This document shows, piece after piece, positions 10,642-19,372 of a DNA stretch of 64,000 bases (within the stretch, counting starts at the first letter, position 1; the number at the start of each line of letters is the position of its first letter). The DNA comes from Noviherbaspirillum suwonense (GTDB taxonomy: Bacteria; Pseudomonadota; Gammaproteobacteria; Burkholderiales; Burkholderiaceae_D). The translations under genes and the position numbers were made by a program. Where the stretch lies: positions 1-64,000 of the forward strand of contig NZ_FXUL01000015.1 in assembly GCF_900182955.1 (NCBI RefSeq). Direction: 5' to 3'. Under the pieces are notes generated by a model that searched no databases, was not told where the DNA came from, and was given only the letters and a program-made list of their open reading frames with translations.

Positions 10642-12039
10642 TCACCTGCTGCCCTTGCTCAGCAATACGACCTGCAGCGTATCGAGGAGTATCAGCAAAT
10701 CGAGGAACAGGCTGTTGTTCTTGACGTAATACAGGTCGTACTGCAGCTTCTGCACCGCGTCCTCGACGGATGCGCCGTACTGGTAGCGGACCTGGGCGAG
10801 GCCGGTGATGCCGGGCTTGATGCTGTGGCGCATATTGTAATAAGGCACTTTCTCGCACAGCTGCTCGACGAAGAATGGCCGTTCCGGGCGCGGACCGACG
10901 AAGCTCATCTCGCCCTTGATCACGTTCAGCACCTGCGGAATTTCATCGATGCGCAGCTTGCGTATGACGCGGCCGACCCGGGTCGTGCGGGTGTCGCCGG
11001 TCTTGGCCCAGATCGGCGCGCCTTCCTTCTCGGCGTCGGTGCGCATGCTGCGAAACTTCAGGACCATGAAGGTGTTGCCGTCCTCGCCTACCCGCTCCTG
11101 GCGATAGAAGATCGGGGAACGGTCCTCGAGCCAGATCAGCAGCGCGGTGATCGAGGTCACCGGCAGCGTGCCGATGAAGATCAGCAGGCTGGCGAACAGG
11201 TCGAAAGCGCGCTTGACGAAGCTGCGCATGAAGGTCTGGTCGAAACCGCTGCCGAACACGAACCAGCTCGGCTGCAGCGAGTCGACCCGGATCTGGCAGG
11301 CTTCGCGCTCGAAGAAGGTCGCGGAATCGATTACCTTGATGCCGTTGAGCTTGCAGTCCAGCAGTTCACGGATCGGGAAAGAGCCGCCGCGGCGGTTCTG
11401 CACGGCCACGACGATCTCGGACGCATTGTGCTCGTTGGCGATGGCGACCAGCGAGCGGCCCACCGGCAGTACGGAGGCGGCCGGCACCGAGGTCGTTTCC
11501 TCCGGCATCGGCACGAAGCCGACCACGTCGTATTTATGGTAACCGCCGTTGTTGCTGGCAAGGTCGGCGCACTCCTTCGCCAGCGGGCCGGCGCCGAGGA
11601 ACAGCACGCGCGACTCCAGCAGACGGGACTCGGAAGACTTGAACAGCACGACCCGCACCAGCAGGATGCCGCAGGCGGCAAAGCCCAGCATCAGCATCAG
11701 GATGCCGCGGCCGAAGTAGAAGCCCGGCATGATGTAGAACACGAAGGCGGTCAGCATGAAGCCGAGCAGGAAGGACGGCATCATCCGCAGCAGCGTGTTG
11801 CGGAAGCCTTCGCGGAAGTCGTGCTGGTACATGCCCAGCGCCGTCATCGCGAATACCATCGAGATGGCGAAGGCCATCGCGGACGGAAAGAACTGGTGAT
11901 CGTCGGTCCGGAAAAATCCGGTGTCGCCTGAAAAACGCACGGCCGCCGCCAGGTAGGCCGACGCGATCAGGATGCCAATCTCGATGAGCAGCAGCGCTGA
12001 CGCGATCTTGGATACGTAATGGTTAGAAATCTTTAACAC
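10642..12039 (-). CDS. polyprenyl-phosphate sugar phosphotransferase, XrtA-associated (TIGR03013 type)
   Basis: A 465-residue initiating transferase. It has four or five N-terminal membrane segments, a central Rossmann-like CoA-binding-type domain (FLGAGPLAKE region), another membrane hairpin, and a C-terminal bacterial sugar transferase domain with FYRQERVGEDG, LKFRSMR, ELPQVLN-like DEIPQVLNVIKGEM, and FVGPRPERP. It moves a sugar-1-phosphate from a UDP-sugar to undecaprenyl phosphate to start the EPS repeat unit. I chose the GTG at 12039 because GGAGTG lies 8 bases upstream and NHYVSK follows at once, as in relatives. The frame extends a further 32 codons without support. Confidence 0.92.
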   Translation of the reverse strand: MLKISNHYVSKIASALLLIEIGILIASAYLAAAVRFSGDTGFFRTDDHQFFPSAMAFAISMVFAMTALGMYQHDFREGFRNTLLRMMPSFLLGFMLTAFVFYIMPGFYFGRGILMLMLGFAACGILLVRVVLFKSSESRLLESRVLFLGAGPLAKECADLASNNGGYHKYDVVGFVPMPEETTSVPAASVLPVGRSLVAIANEHNASEIVVAVQNRRGGSFPIRELLDCKLNGIKVIDSATFFEREACQIRVDSLQPSWFVFGSGFDQTFMRSFVKRAFDLFASLLIFIGTLPVTSITALLIWLEDRSPIFYRQERVGEDGNTFMVLKFRSMRTDAEKEGAPIWAKTGDTRTTRVGRVIRKLRIDEIPQVLNVIKGEMSFVGPRPERPFFVEQLCEKVPYYNMRHSIKPGITGLAQVRYQYGASVEDAVQKLQYDLYYVKNNSLFLDLLILLDTLQVVLLSKGSR

Positions 12040-12667
12040 GTTTCTCACTCCAAACTTGTTCCAGGCACTGGCCAGGCCGGCCAGTACCCGTGAATTGACG
12101 CGGTGCATGCAAGCGGGGCCGGCGATACCAGGCACAGCTCCCCTATGACACTGTCAATTTATTTCTTTAAAACAATATTACTATGAAGAAATGATTTAGG
12201 AAAGATTATTTGAACATATAAAATTTGCCAGACCTTCGGAATGTGCTGCAGTGCATCATACTTATCATCAAGCTTTGTTCTAACGGGGTGCGATTGTCGC
12301 ATGTAAGGTACATAAACATATCAACCCATCAATGTATTGCCATGATGGAATTCGCGTTTGATGCCATAGACATAAGACGCCAGGAGCATGGTCACATTCC
12401 GCAGCAGGTGTTGTAAAAATCGATCTAGCGCAAGTCCGTGCATCGCGCATTCCAGATGTTGCATTTTGGAATGCTAAGAATTGTACCGATGTGCGTTGAA
12501 CGAACCTCGGAAAAAATCTGGCCGCAATCACAACTACCATGATAGCCAAATTGCAACAGTCTGGCCGGGACTTGTGAAATAATATTGATAAGAAGCAATG
12601 GCATCCGCGGTGCGGTGGCCATAATCCGCAGCCTGACGCACGCGCCACTCCCCTTTTCTTCCTCCCC
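12040..12667. promoter_or_regulatory. divergent regulatory region upstream of the sugar transferase and the acyltransferase
   Basis: This 628-base stretch holds no convincing gene and is clearly richer in A+T than its flanks. It must carry promoters for both directions. It contains two clean inverted repeats: TGACA-C-TGTCA at 12146-12156 and GCATTCCA-12-TGGAATGC at 12447-12474. I found no sigma-54 site with correct spacing, although PrsR would be expected to act on such a promoter. Confidence 0.5.
12447..12474. repeat. inverted repeat, possible operator
   Basis: Perfect 8-base arms GCATTCCA and TGGAATGC are separated by 12 bases, so the arm centres lie two DNA turns (20 bases) apart. This spacing suits a dimeric DNA-binding protein. 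No T-run follows, so it is not an obvious terminator. Confidence 0.35.
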
Positions 12668-13780
12668 ATGCCTATCGTTGAAAATTATCCTGACCTGGAC
12701 GCCCTTCCCGCGGATGCCGACCGCGTGTTCGATGCGGCATCGGCGTCGAACGGCCTGTTCCTGTCGAAAGCATGGTTCGGGAACCTGGCTGACCGCGGGC
12801 TGGAAGCGCCGGCCAGGCTGCGGATCTACGGCGTGCGCGACCAGGCCGGGGCCGCGCTGTCGCTGCTGCTGCCGCTGCGGCATATGACCGGCCGCTTCGG
12901 CCTGCGCCGGCTCGAAGGCCTGGCCAACTGGTACAGCTCGCTGTTCGGCGTCGTCGCCGCGCCGGCGGACCTTCAGCCGCAGCGCCTCCGGCAGCTCGCG
13001 CACAGCCTCGCCGCCGAACGGCCGCGCTGGGACGTGCTGGACCTCCATCCGCTTGACCCGGCCGACCCGCTGTTCCAGCCGCTGCTGGACGCGCTGGCCG
13101 CAGCCGGCATGGCGACCCAGCGATATTTCTGCTTCGTCAACTGGTACCTGGACGTGGCCGGCCGTTCGTACGACGACTATGCCGCCAGCCTGCCCTCCAA
13201 GCTCAGAAGCACGCTCAGGCGCAAGGGCCGGCAGCTGGAGAAATCCGGCCGCGCGCAGTTCGCCATCGTGACGGGCGACGACAAGGCCGATGCGGTGGAG
13301 GCAGCCATTGCCGCCTACCAGGCGGTGTATGCGCGCAGCTGGAAGTCGCCGGAGCCTAGCCCGGAATTCATGCCGGGACTGATCCGCACCTGCGCGGCGC
13401 ACGGATGGCTGCGGCTGGGCGTCGCCACCGTCGACGGCAATCCGGCGGCGGCGCAACTGTGGATCGTCTGCGGCGGCGTCGCGGCCATCTACAAGCTCGC
13501 CTATGACGAGCAATATGCGAGCCTGTCGATCGGCTCCCTGCTGACTGAGCGCCTGATGCGGCACGTGATCGACATCGACAAGGTGAAGGAGGTGGATTAC
13601 CTGACGGGCGACGATGCGTACAAGCGCGACTGGATGTCCGCCAGCCGCGAGCGCTGCGGCATCGTCGCCTTCAACCTGCGCTCGCCGCGCGGGCTGGCCG
13701 CCGCCGCGCTGCACCTGGGCGGCGCCAGGGTCAAGGCGATGCTGCGCCGCCGCCGGCAACGAGCGCCGGAGAATGCCTAG
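12668..13780 (+). CDS. GNAT/CelD-like acyltransferase in EPS locus
   Basis: A 370-residue protein with the layout of the CelD/BcsL (Acetyltransf_6) family. The N-terminal half resembles FemAB-type folds. The region with SKLRSTLRRKGRQLEKSG is basic, and the GNAT core follows with AAAQLWIVCGG, IYKLAYDE and a YLTGDDAYKRDWM segment. It probably transfers an acyl group to a sugar or lipid-linked intermediate of the EPS. It starts at ATG 12668 without a strong ribosome-binding site and is alone on this strand, between two minus-strand XrtA gene groups. The substrate is unknown. Confidence 0.8.
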   Translation: MPIVENYPDLDALPADADRVFDAASASNGLFLSKAWFGNLADRGLEAPARLRIYGVRDQAGAALSLLLPLRHMTGRFGLRRLEGLANWYSSLFGVVAAPADLQPQRLRQLAHSLAAERPRWDVLDLHPLDPADPLFQPLLDALAAAGMATQRYFCFVNWYLDVAGRSYDDYAASLPSKLRSTLRRKGRQLEKSGRAQFAIVTGDDKADAVEAAIAAYQAVYARSWKSPEPSPEFMPGLIRTCAAHGWLRLGVATVDGNPAAAQLWIVCGGVAAIYKLAYDEQYASLSIGSLLTERLMRHVIDIDKVKEVDYLTGDDAYKRDWMSASRERCGIVAFNLRSPRGLAAAALHLGGARVKAMLRRRRQRAPENA

Positions 13781-13848
13781 CATCCGGCATGCGGCGGGAG
13801 GATCGCCGCTCGGTACGCCTGGTTCGCCGCCGCTCCGGCATGCAATTC

Positions 13849-14727
13849 CTACCAGCGTCGCAGCCAGTCGGCGGTCCATTGCGCGACCTGGTCGCGCCAG
13901 TCCGGGCGCGAGAACGTGTGGTCGGCCTGCGGCAGGGTCTGCCGGCTGATGCGCTGGCTGCGCATCAATTTGCGCCAGGCCGGCGCCGCCGCCATGTCCG
14001 AGAACTCGCGGCCGGTCAGGTCGGCGCCGCTGATGATGATCAGCGTGCGGCCCTGGAAACGCGAGAATCCGGCCAGCATTCTTTCCGGCAGCGATGGCGC
14101 CGTGCTTGCCGGCTGCGCGGGCGCGCCGTCGCTCCCGCCGGCCGCGTTCCCGCGGCGCAGCACGCTGCTGCAAAGCTGGAGGAAGGAACGCGCCGCCGCC
14201 GCGTAGTCGAACTGGCCGCGCGCGATCTTGCGCCACAGGCCGGCCTGCATCAGGCGCGACAGGTAGTAATGCTTCAGGTAGGCGCGCGCCTCGCCTTCCT
14301 CGGTCCGCGCCCACGGATTGAGCAGCACCAGCCCGGCCACTCGCGGGTCGCGGTGCGCATACAGCATGGCGGCGGACGCCGCGTCGCACAGACCCCACAG
14401 CACGATCTCGCGCACGGCCGGCACGCTGGCGGCAAATGCGTCGATCGCCGCCTGCAGGTCGGCGTCCACATTCAGGAAATCCCGCATCTCGCCTTCGCTG
14501 TCGCCCATGCCGCGATAGTCGAAGCGCAGCACCGGCACGCCCTGCCGCGCCAGTTCGCGGGCCAGCAGGGTGAACTGGCGATGGCTGCCGACCCGGTATT
14601 GCGGGCCGCCCACCACCAGCACGACGCCGCGCTGCGACGGCGGCGACGAGTCCGGCGGCAGCGACAGCACGCCATACAGCCAGCAGCCCTGGCAGGCGAA
14701 ACTGATGCCGCGCTCGATTGCGCTCAT
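13849..14727 (-). CDS. exosortase A-associated hydrolase 1 (alpha/beta hydrolase)
   Basis: A 292-residue alpha/beta hydrolase of the TIGR03100 type. The oxyanion region GGPQYRVGSHRQF (40-52) and RFDYRGMGDSEG (68-79) are typical. The nucleophile elbow reads WGLCDAAS, so Cys114 stands where serine is usual. A C-terminal DHTFSR segment supplies the histidine. Its ATG overlaps the stop of hydrolase 2 by 4 bases (14724-14727), and the frame continues upstream only as shadow. Found in XrtA loci; its substrate is unknown, but it is genetically linked to an acyl carrier protein, so a thioesterase or acyl-transfer role is plausible. Confidence 0.9.
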   Translation of the reverse strand: MSAIERGISFACQGCWLYGVLSLPPDSSPPSQRGVVLVVGGPQYRVGSHRQFTLLARELARQGVPVLRFDYRGMGDSEGEMRDFLNVDADLQAAIDAFAASVPAVREIVLWGLCDAASAAMLYAHRDPRVAGLVLLNPWARTEEGEARAYLKHYYLSRLMQAGLWRKIARGQFDYAAAARSFLQLCSSVLRRGNAAGGSDGAPAQPASTAPSLPERMLAGFSRFQGRTLIIISGADLTGREFSDMAAAPAWRKLMRSQRISRQTLPQADHTFSRPDWRDQVAQWTADWLRRW

Positions 14728-15563
14728 TGCGCCTCCGCACCCAGCAGCATGGCGCTGGCGTCGAGCAGCGCCGGCGCTTCGGCGATCTCCTGGCTGGACC
14801 AGAACGCAGCACCCTGCACCACGCCCGTCTGCAGCGTCCAGCCTTGTTCCGCCAGCCGCGCGGCGACCGCCGCGCGTCCGGGCGCCATCGCGCGCCCCGG
14901 CTGCGCGGCCAGGTCCAGCCAGTGCACCGGGCAGCCGGGCGGCTGCATCGCGCCGAGCGCGGCGGCGTCGAGCGCGCTGGCCAGCGCCGGGGAAATCGTG
15001 TAGCCGGCGATGTCCAGGCTGGCGCCGCCGGCCAGCGCCTGGCGCAATGCGCCGGTGTCGCCCGTGCCGCCGGACGCCGTCAGCATGTCCGCCGCCAGCC
15101 GCAGCCGCAGGAACTGGGTCAGGTAGGCCGCGCCTTCGGTCACCGGCTGCCACAGCAGCACCGACGCCAGCCCCCCGTCCTCCTGCGCGGCGTCCAGCGC
15201 CAGCAGCGCGCCGAGGCGCAGGCCCCAGAGCGAGATCGGACCGGCGGTGCGCGCGCGCAGCCACGCCAGCGCGAGCAGCACGTCCCGCCGCCAGATTTCC
15301 CAGCGCGCATCGGCGGAAAGGCCGTCGCTGTCGCCGCAGCCGTACAGGTCCAGCTGCAGCACGCCCAGGCCCTGCGCTGCCAGCATCCGTGCCTGCCGGG
15401 CCACCATCCGCCGCGACTTGTTCATTTCCTCGGCATGGGCCGGCACGTGCAGCACCGCGCCGCGCACCCGTCCCTGCGGCGGGTGATACAGGCAAAACCG
15501 CCTGCCGGGACGCGCCTCCAGGAAAAAAGCCTCGGCCGGCGGATGGCTGGGCGCCGCCTGCAT
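14724..15563 (-). CDS. exosortase A-associated hydrolase 2 (alpha/beta hydrolase fold)
   Basis: A 279-residue alpha/beta hydrolase-fold protein of the TIGR03101 type. VLHVPAHAEEMNKSRRM (38-54) and QLDLYGCGDSDG (70-81) match the start of the fold. The nucleophile elbow reads WGLRLGA, with Arg116 where a serine or cysteine should be, so classical hydrolase catalysis is unlikely. It overlaps the acyl carrier protein stop by 1 base (TGATG) and hydrolase 1 by 4 bases, giving a tight three-gene unit. It may bind rather than hydrolyse an acyl intermediate; this is inference. Confidence 0.9.
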   Translation of the reverse strand: MQAAPSHPPAEAFFLEARPGRRFCLYHPPQGRVRGAVLHVPAHAEEMNKSRRMVARQARMLAAQGLGVLQLDLYGCGDSDGLSADARWEIWRRDVLLALAWLRARTAGPISLWGLRLGALLALDAAQEDGGLASVLLWQPVTEGAAYLTQFLRLRLAADMLTASGGTGDTGALRQALAGGASLDIAGYTISPALASALDAAALGAMQPPGCPVHWLDLAAQPGRAMAPGRAAVAARLAEQGWTLQTGVVQGAAFWSSQEIAEAPALLDASAMLLGAEAQ

Positions 15564-15811
15564 CAGCCCAGCTTGCGCCCGACGAAGGCAGACAGGCTGC
15601 CCAGGGTTTCGAACACGTCGGCGCTGATTTCGTCGTCCGCGATGGAAAACCCGTAGTGTTCCTCGAGCGCGGTGATCAGGTTGATGACGGCCATCGAGTC
15701 GAGTTCGGGCAGCGCGCCAAGCAGCGGGCTGTCCGCGCCGAGCGCGGCGCCGCGCTCGCGCAGGCCGAGGGTGTCGATGACGATCTGTTTCACTTCTTCA
15801 AGGGATTGCAT
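15563..15811 (-). CDS. acyl carrier protein, XrtA locus
   Basis: An 82-residue acidic helical protein with the phosphopantetheine attachment motif ELDSMAV; Ser39 is the predicted carrier serine. Length and helix pattern fit the acyl carrier protein family. The ATG at 15811 is chosen because it gives the usual ACP length; a TTG 19 codons upstream is possible but unneeded. No clear ribosome-binding site is visible. It is the first gene of the ACP, hydrolase 2, hydrolase 1 unit. The acyl-CoA ligase at 5572 is a candidate for loading it. Confidence 0.88.
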   Translation of the reverse strand: MQSLEEVKQIVIDTLGLRERGAALGADSPLLGALPELDSMAVINLITALEEHYGFSIADDEISADVFETLGSLSAFVGRKLG

Positions 15812-16195
15812 GCCGTTGTGCCAGTCTGTAATTCGGTTGAACGAGTCGCGCGCGTTGGAAAATTTCAAGACCGCGATGATACAGCAACGACAATGTCTGC
15901 CGGACGCCGTAGGGAGACGCGGCGCGGGCCGCCGATGCGTTTCCTCAAAACAAGTGCAATCTTAGAAAGAATTCGGTTACAGGGGCAAGCGCTTGGTGTA
16001 CTCTCCCATCAGGTCCAATTCAGCAGGCAGCCTGCGCCGCTACGCGATGAAGTTTGTTGCTTTACGGAATCTCTCGTGTCATTCTTGCAGTTATTCTTGC
16101 CAATTCGGCAGTGCGGTGCGGCATATTTGCTCCCGCACGTCGCGCTGCGCCTGATTACCCCCACATCAAGTTGTTCTTAGTTCAAAGGAATACTC
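15812..16195. promoter_or_regulatory. divergent intergenic region between the ACP unit and prsT
   Basis: A 384-base stretch without a convincing gene. It must hold the promoters of the ACP unit (minus) and prsT (plus). I found no recognisable sigma-54 -24/-12 element with correct spacing and no clear sigma-70 pair. AAGGA precedes the prsT start by 6 bases. Confidence 0.4.
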
Positions 16196-18976
16196 ATGTC
16201 AGTTAAAAAGACAAAAATGGCCGCATCGGCCGTGATGGTCACCAGCGTTCTGCTTCTCACCGGCAGCCTGGCGTCCTGCGGTCGCGGCGACAACCCGGAG
16301 CAGCTGGTCGCCGAAGCGGTCAAGTACCAGCAAAAGGGCGACCGCAAGGCCGCCATCATCCAGTTGAAGAATGCGCTGCAGAAAAAGCCGGACGATGGCG
16401 AAGCGCGCTACCTGCTGGGCGTCGTCTACAACGAAACCGGCGACACGCTGTCGGCGGAAAAAGAAATTCGCCGCGCCATGGAACTGGGAATCGCGAAAGC
16501 CAGGACCGCCCCGGAACTGGCAAAGTCGCTGATGGCCCAAGGCCAGTTCCAGAAGGCGCTGGACGAACTGGCCGCTGCCGGACCGGTCCAGGATGCGAAC
16601 GTCGAAGTCATCCGCGGCGACGCCTATGCCGCGCTGAACAAGCAGGCCGAGGCCAAGACCGCCTACGAACAGGCATTGAAGCTGAAGGCGGATGCGCCGC
16701 TGGCCCTGGTCGGTCTGGCCAAGATCGCCTACTTCAACAAGGATGTCGAGGGCGCGACCCGCCTGATCGACCAGGCGGTGTCGAAGAATCCGCAAAATAC
16801 CGAAGCGCTGGTCGCCAAAGCCGAACTGCTGCGCGCGCAGAACAAGAATGACGAGGCGTTGGCTGCCTACGACATGGCGCTGAAGATCAAGCCGGATCAT
16901 GTGCAGAATCACATCGCCAAGGCCAATCTCGACATTTCGATGCGCCGTTTCGACGACGCCGCGAAGGAAATCGACGCTGCGCGCAAGCTCGCGCCGTCTG
17001 CGCCCATGGTCACCTACGCGCAGGCCCTGCTCGATTTCACGCAGGAAAAGCACAAGCCGGCGCTCGAGGCCATCCAGCAGGTGCTGAAGGTCGCGCCTGA
17101 CCACATGCCCAGCGTGCTGCTGGCCGGCGCGATCCAGTACGCGCTTGGCGCCAACGAGCAGGCAGAGCAGTACGTGAAGCGCTACATGGAAGCCAACCCG
17201 GGCAATGTATACGCAAGCAAGCTGCTGGCGTCGATCATGCTGAAGAATAACGACCCGCAGCGCGCGCTGTCGGTCCTGAACCCGGCGATCCAGCAGGCGC
17301 GCGGCACCGATCCGCAGCTGCTGAGCCTGGCGGGCGAATCCTATATGCGCTCGCGCGACTTCCCGAAAGCCACCGAGTATTTCGAGAAGGCCAGCGCGCT
17401 GTCGCCGCAGACGCCGATGCTGCGCACGGCGCTGGGCATGAGCAAGCTGGCGCAGGGCGAGAACGCCAGCGGCATGGCCGAGCTGGAAATGGCCAGCAAC
17501 ATGGACACCAAGAACGCCCAGCCCGGCATGCTGCTGGTGATGAACCACCTGCGCATGAAGGAATACGACAAGGCGCTGGCGGCGGTCAAGAAGCTGGAAG
17601 CGGAAAAGCCGAACGACGCGATGGTCAAGACGCTGAAAGGCAATGTCTACCTGTCGCGCAAGGAATTGCCGCTGGCGCGCCAGAGCTTCGAGGAGGCGTC
17701 CAAGCTGCAGGCCAACTATTTCCCGCCGGTCGCCAACCTGGCCCAGATCGATTTTGCGGAGAAGAAGCCGGACGCGGCGCGCGCACGCATCGAGGCTTTC
17801 CTTGAGAAGGACAAGAACAACGTCGAAGCGATTACCGCGCTTGCCAGCCTGGCCCAGTCGCAGGGCAAGACGCCCGAGGCCGTCGCGCTGCTCGAGCGCG
17901 CGTCGAACGCGCAGCCGACGGACATTCCTGCGGCGCTGCGCCTCGGCGTCGCCTACCTGCGCACCAACGACAAGCAGAAGGCGTCTGCACTGGCGCAGCG
18001 CCTGATCGTCAGCTACCCGAGCAACCCTGAAGTGCTGGATTTCTCGGCGCAGACCCAGCTCGCCAACGGCGACAAGGACGGCGCGCTGGATACCTACCGC
18101 AAGCTCGCCGGCGTCGTGCCCAACTCGCCGGTGGCGCAGTACCGCGTCGCGACCGTGCAGATGAGCCTGCAGAACCAGCCCGGCGCAATCGACGCGCTGA
18201 AAAAGGCGATCGCGCTGAAGCCGGATTATCTCGACGCCCAGGTAGCGCTGGCGGCGCTGCACGTGCGCAACAACAAGGCGGCCGACGCCGTGGCGATTGC
18301 ACGCCAGATCCAGACCCAGCGTCCGAAGGCGTCGGTCGGCTACTCGCTGGAAGGCGACATGATGATGCTCCAGCAGAAGCCGGCAGAGGCCGTGAAGCCT
18401 TATGAACAGGCCATGGCTGCGAATGGCGACAACGGCGTGCTGCTGAAGCTGCATGAAGCGCTGACCAAGAGCGGCAGGGCCAAGGATGCAGACGCCAAGG
18501 TCGCCGCCTGGCTCAAGGCCCATCCGGAAGACAATGCGGTGCGCCTGCATTTCGCTACGCTGAGCATGGCGACCGACAACAAGGCGGCGATCAGCCAGTT
18601 CGAGGCCATCCTGAAGCAGGAGCCGAATAATGTCGGCGCGCTGAACAACCTCGCCCTCGCCTACTACAAGGAAAAGGATCCCAAGGCGCTGGAGTATGCG
18701 GAGAAGGCGGCTGCGCTGGCGCCGGCGAACCCGGCCGTGATGGACACGCTGGGCTTCCTGCTGGTCGACAAGGGCGACGCCAAGCGCGGCCTCTCCTACC
18801 TGGAGAAGGCGGTTGCCGCGGCGCCGAACGCGATCAACATCCGCTACAACCTGGCGCTGGCTCAGGCCAAGACCGGCGACAAGGAAAATGCGCGCAAGAG
18901 CTTCGAGGAAGTGATCGCCAAGGGCGGCAACTCGCCCAAGGTCGAGGAAGCCAAGGCGATGCTGAAGTCGCTGTAA
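16196..18976 (+). CDS. prsT: PrsT, XrtA/PEP-CTERM system TPR-repeat lipoprotein
   Basis: A 926-residue protein made almost entirely of tetratricopeptide repeats, matching the TIGR02917 family in length and start. The N-terminus is a lipoprotein signal with lipobox LASC near residue 25, followed by about 20 TPR-like units with the usual A-x-x-x-Y/L-x-x-A-L spacing. It should be anchored in the outer membrane, facing the periplasm, as a scaffold for polysaccharide export, by analogy with AlgK, PelB and BcsC. AAGGA lies just before the ATG. It is a single-gene unit closed by a strong terminator. Confidence 0.94.
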   Translation: MSVKKTKMAASAVMVTSVLLLTGSLASCGRGDNPEQLVAEAVKYQQKGDRKAAIIQLKNALQKKPDDGEARYLLGVVYNETGDTLSAEKEIRRAMELGIAKARTAPELAKSLMAQGQFQKALDELAAAGPVQDANVEVIRGDAYAALNKQAEAKTAYEQALKLKADAPLALVGLAKIAYFNKDVEGATRLIDQAVSKNPQNTEALVAKAELLRAQNKNDEALAAYDMALKIKPDHVQNHIAKANLDISMRRFDDAAKEIDAARKLAPSAPMVTYAQALLDFTQEKHKPALEAIQQVLKVAPDHMPSVLLAGAIQYALGANEQAEQYVKRYMEANPGNVYASKLLASIMLKNNDPQRALSVLNPAIQQARGTDPQLLSLAGESYMRSRDFPKATEYFEKASALSPQTPMLRTALGMSKLAQGENASGMAELEMASNMDTKNAQPGMLLVMNHLRMKEYDKALAAVKKLEAEKPNDAMVKTLKGNVYLSRKELPLARQSFEEASKLQANYFPPVANLAQIDFAEKKPDAARARIEAFLEKDKNNVEAITALASLAQSQGKTPEAVALLERASNAQPTDIPAALRLGVAYLRTNDKQKASALAQRLIVSYPSNPEVLDFSAQTQLANGDKDGALDTYRKLAGVVPNSPVAQYRVATVQMSLQNQPGAIDALKKAIALKPDYLDAQVALAALHVRNNKAADAVAIARQIQTQRPKASVGYSLEGDMMMLQQKPAEAVKPYEQAMAANGDNGVLLKLHEALTKSGRAKDADAKVAAWLKAHPEDNAVRLHFATLSMATDNKAAISQFEAILKQEPNNVGALNNLALAYYKEKDPKALEYAEKAAALAPANPAVMDTLGFLLVDKGDAKRGLSYLEKAVAAAPNAINIRYNLALAQAKTGDKENARKSFEEVIAKGGNSPKVEEAKAMLKSL

Positions 18977-18995
18977 GCCTGGTTCGGCAAAAGAA

Positions 18996-19023
18996 GATGG
19001 CGCCCGCGGGCGCCATTTTTTTA
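18996..19023 (+). terminator. intrinsic terminator of prsT
   Basis: A perfect 20-base palindrome, ATGGCGCCCGCGGGCGCCAT (18997-19016), is followed by seven T. It begins 20 bases after the prsT stop codon. Confidence 0.92.
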
Positions 19024-19136
19024 TGCAATCCGCTTGGAAACAGCGCGATGGGTTGATACCGATCCCAAGTCATGGCATGCCGGATGAGATCGATGGTTCC
19101 GATTCGTCTGCCTCGGTTGTAGGCTCGTAGGCTCGT

Positions 19137-19232
19137 GGGGTGTAATAAGCGCAGCGCATTACACCACTCGCCAATCAACCGCCATCGCCCGTTCGCAAGC
19201 AATGGTGTAATGCGCTTGCGCTTATTACACCC
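19137..19232. repeat. REP-like inverted pair of a dispersed palindromic repeat
   Basis: Two 30-base quasi-palindromes face each other: GGGGTGTAATAAGCGCAGCG... at 19137-19166 and its near-perfect reverse complement at 19203-19232 (one extra T), separated by 36 bases. Each arm is itself nearly palindromic (GTGTAAT...ATTACAC). This unit type is scattered in many proteobacterial chromosomes. It lies between prsT and the convergent YceH gene, the usual location for REP/BIME elements. It is the main content of the 19024-19372 gap, in which I see no gene. Confidence 0.75.
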
Positions 19233-19372
19233 TACGCATTTTTGTGGCGTTTTGGGAACCGGGACTGGAGTAAGGGCTGCGGTGTCCCGCTCCGGGCGCG
19301 GATGCGCTGGGTTGCGCGCATAGGCAGAGCGATGGCGGCTTCGGGGCCGATGCGATTGGCCAAGCCTTGTCG

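Noticed and set aside
12425-12445. Possible sigma-54 promoter (GCAC..TTGC) upstream of the sugar transferase
   Set aside because: The invariant GG at -24 is missing and the spacing is one base short.
12425-14812. A long minus-strand frame covering the acyltransferase and hydrolase 1
   Set aside because: It mixes frames of two real genes and runs through the intergenic region; no motif is visible.
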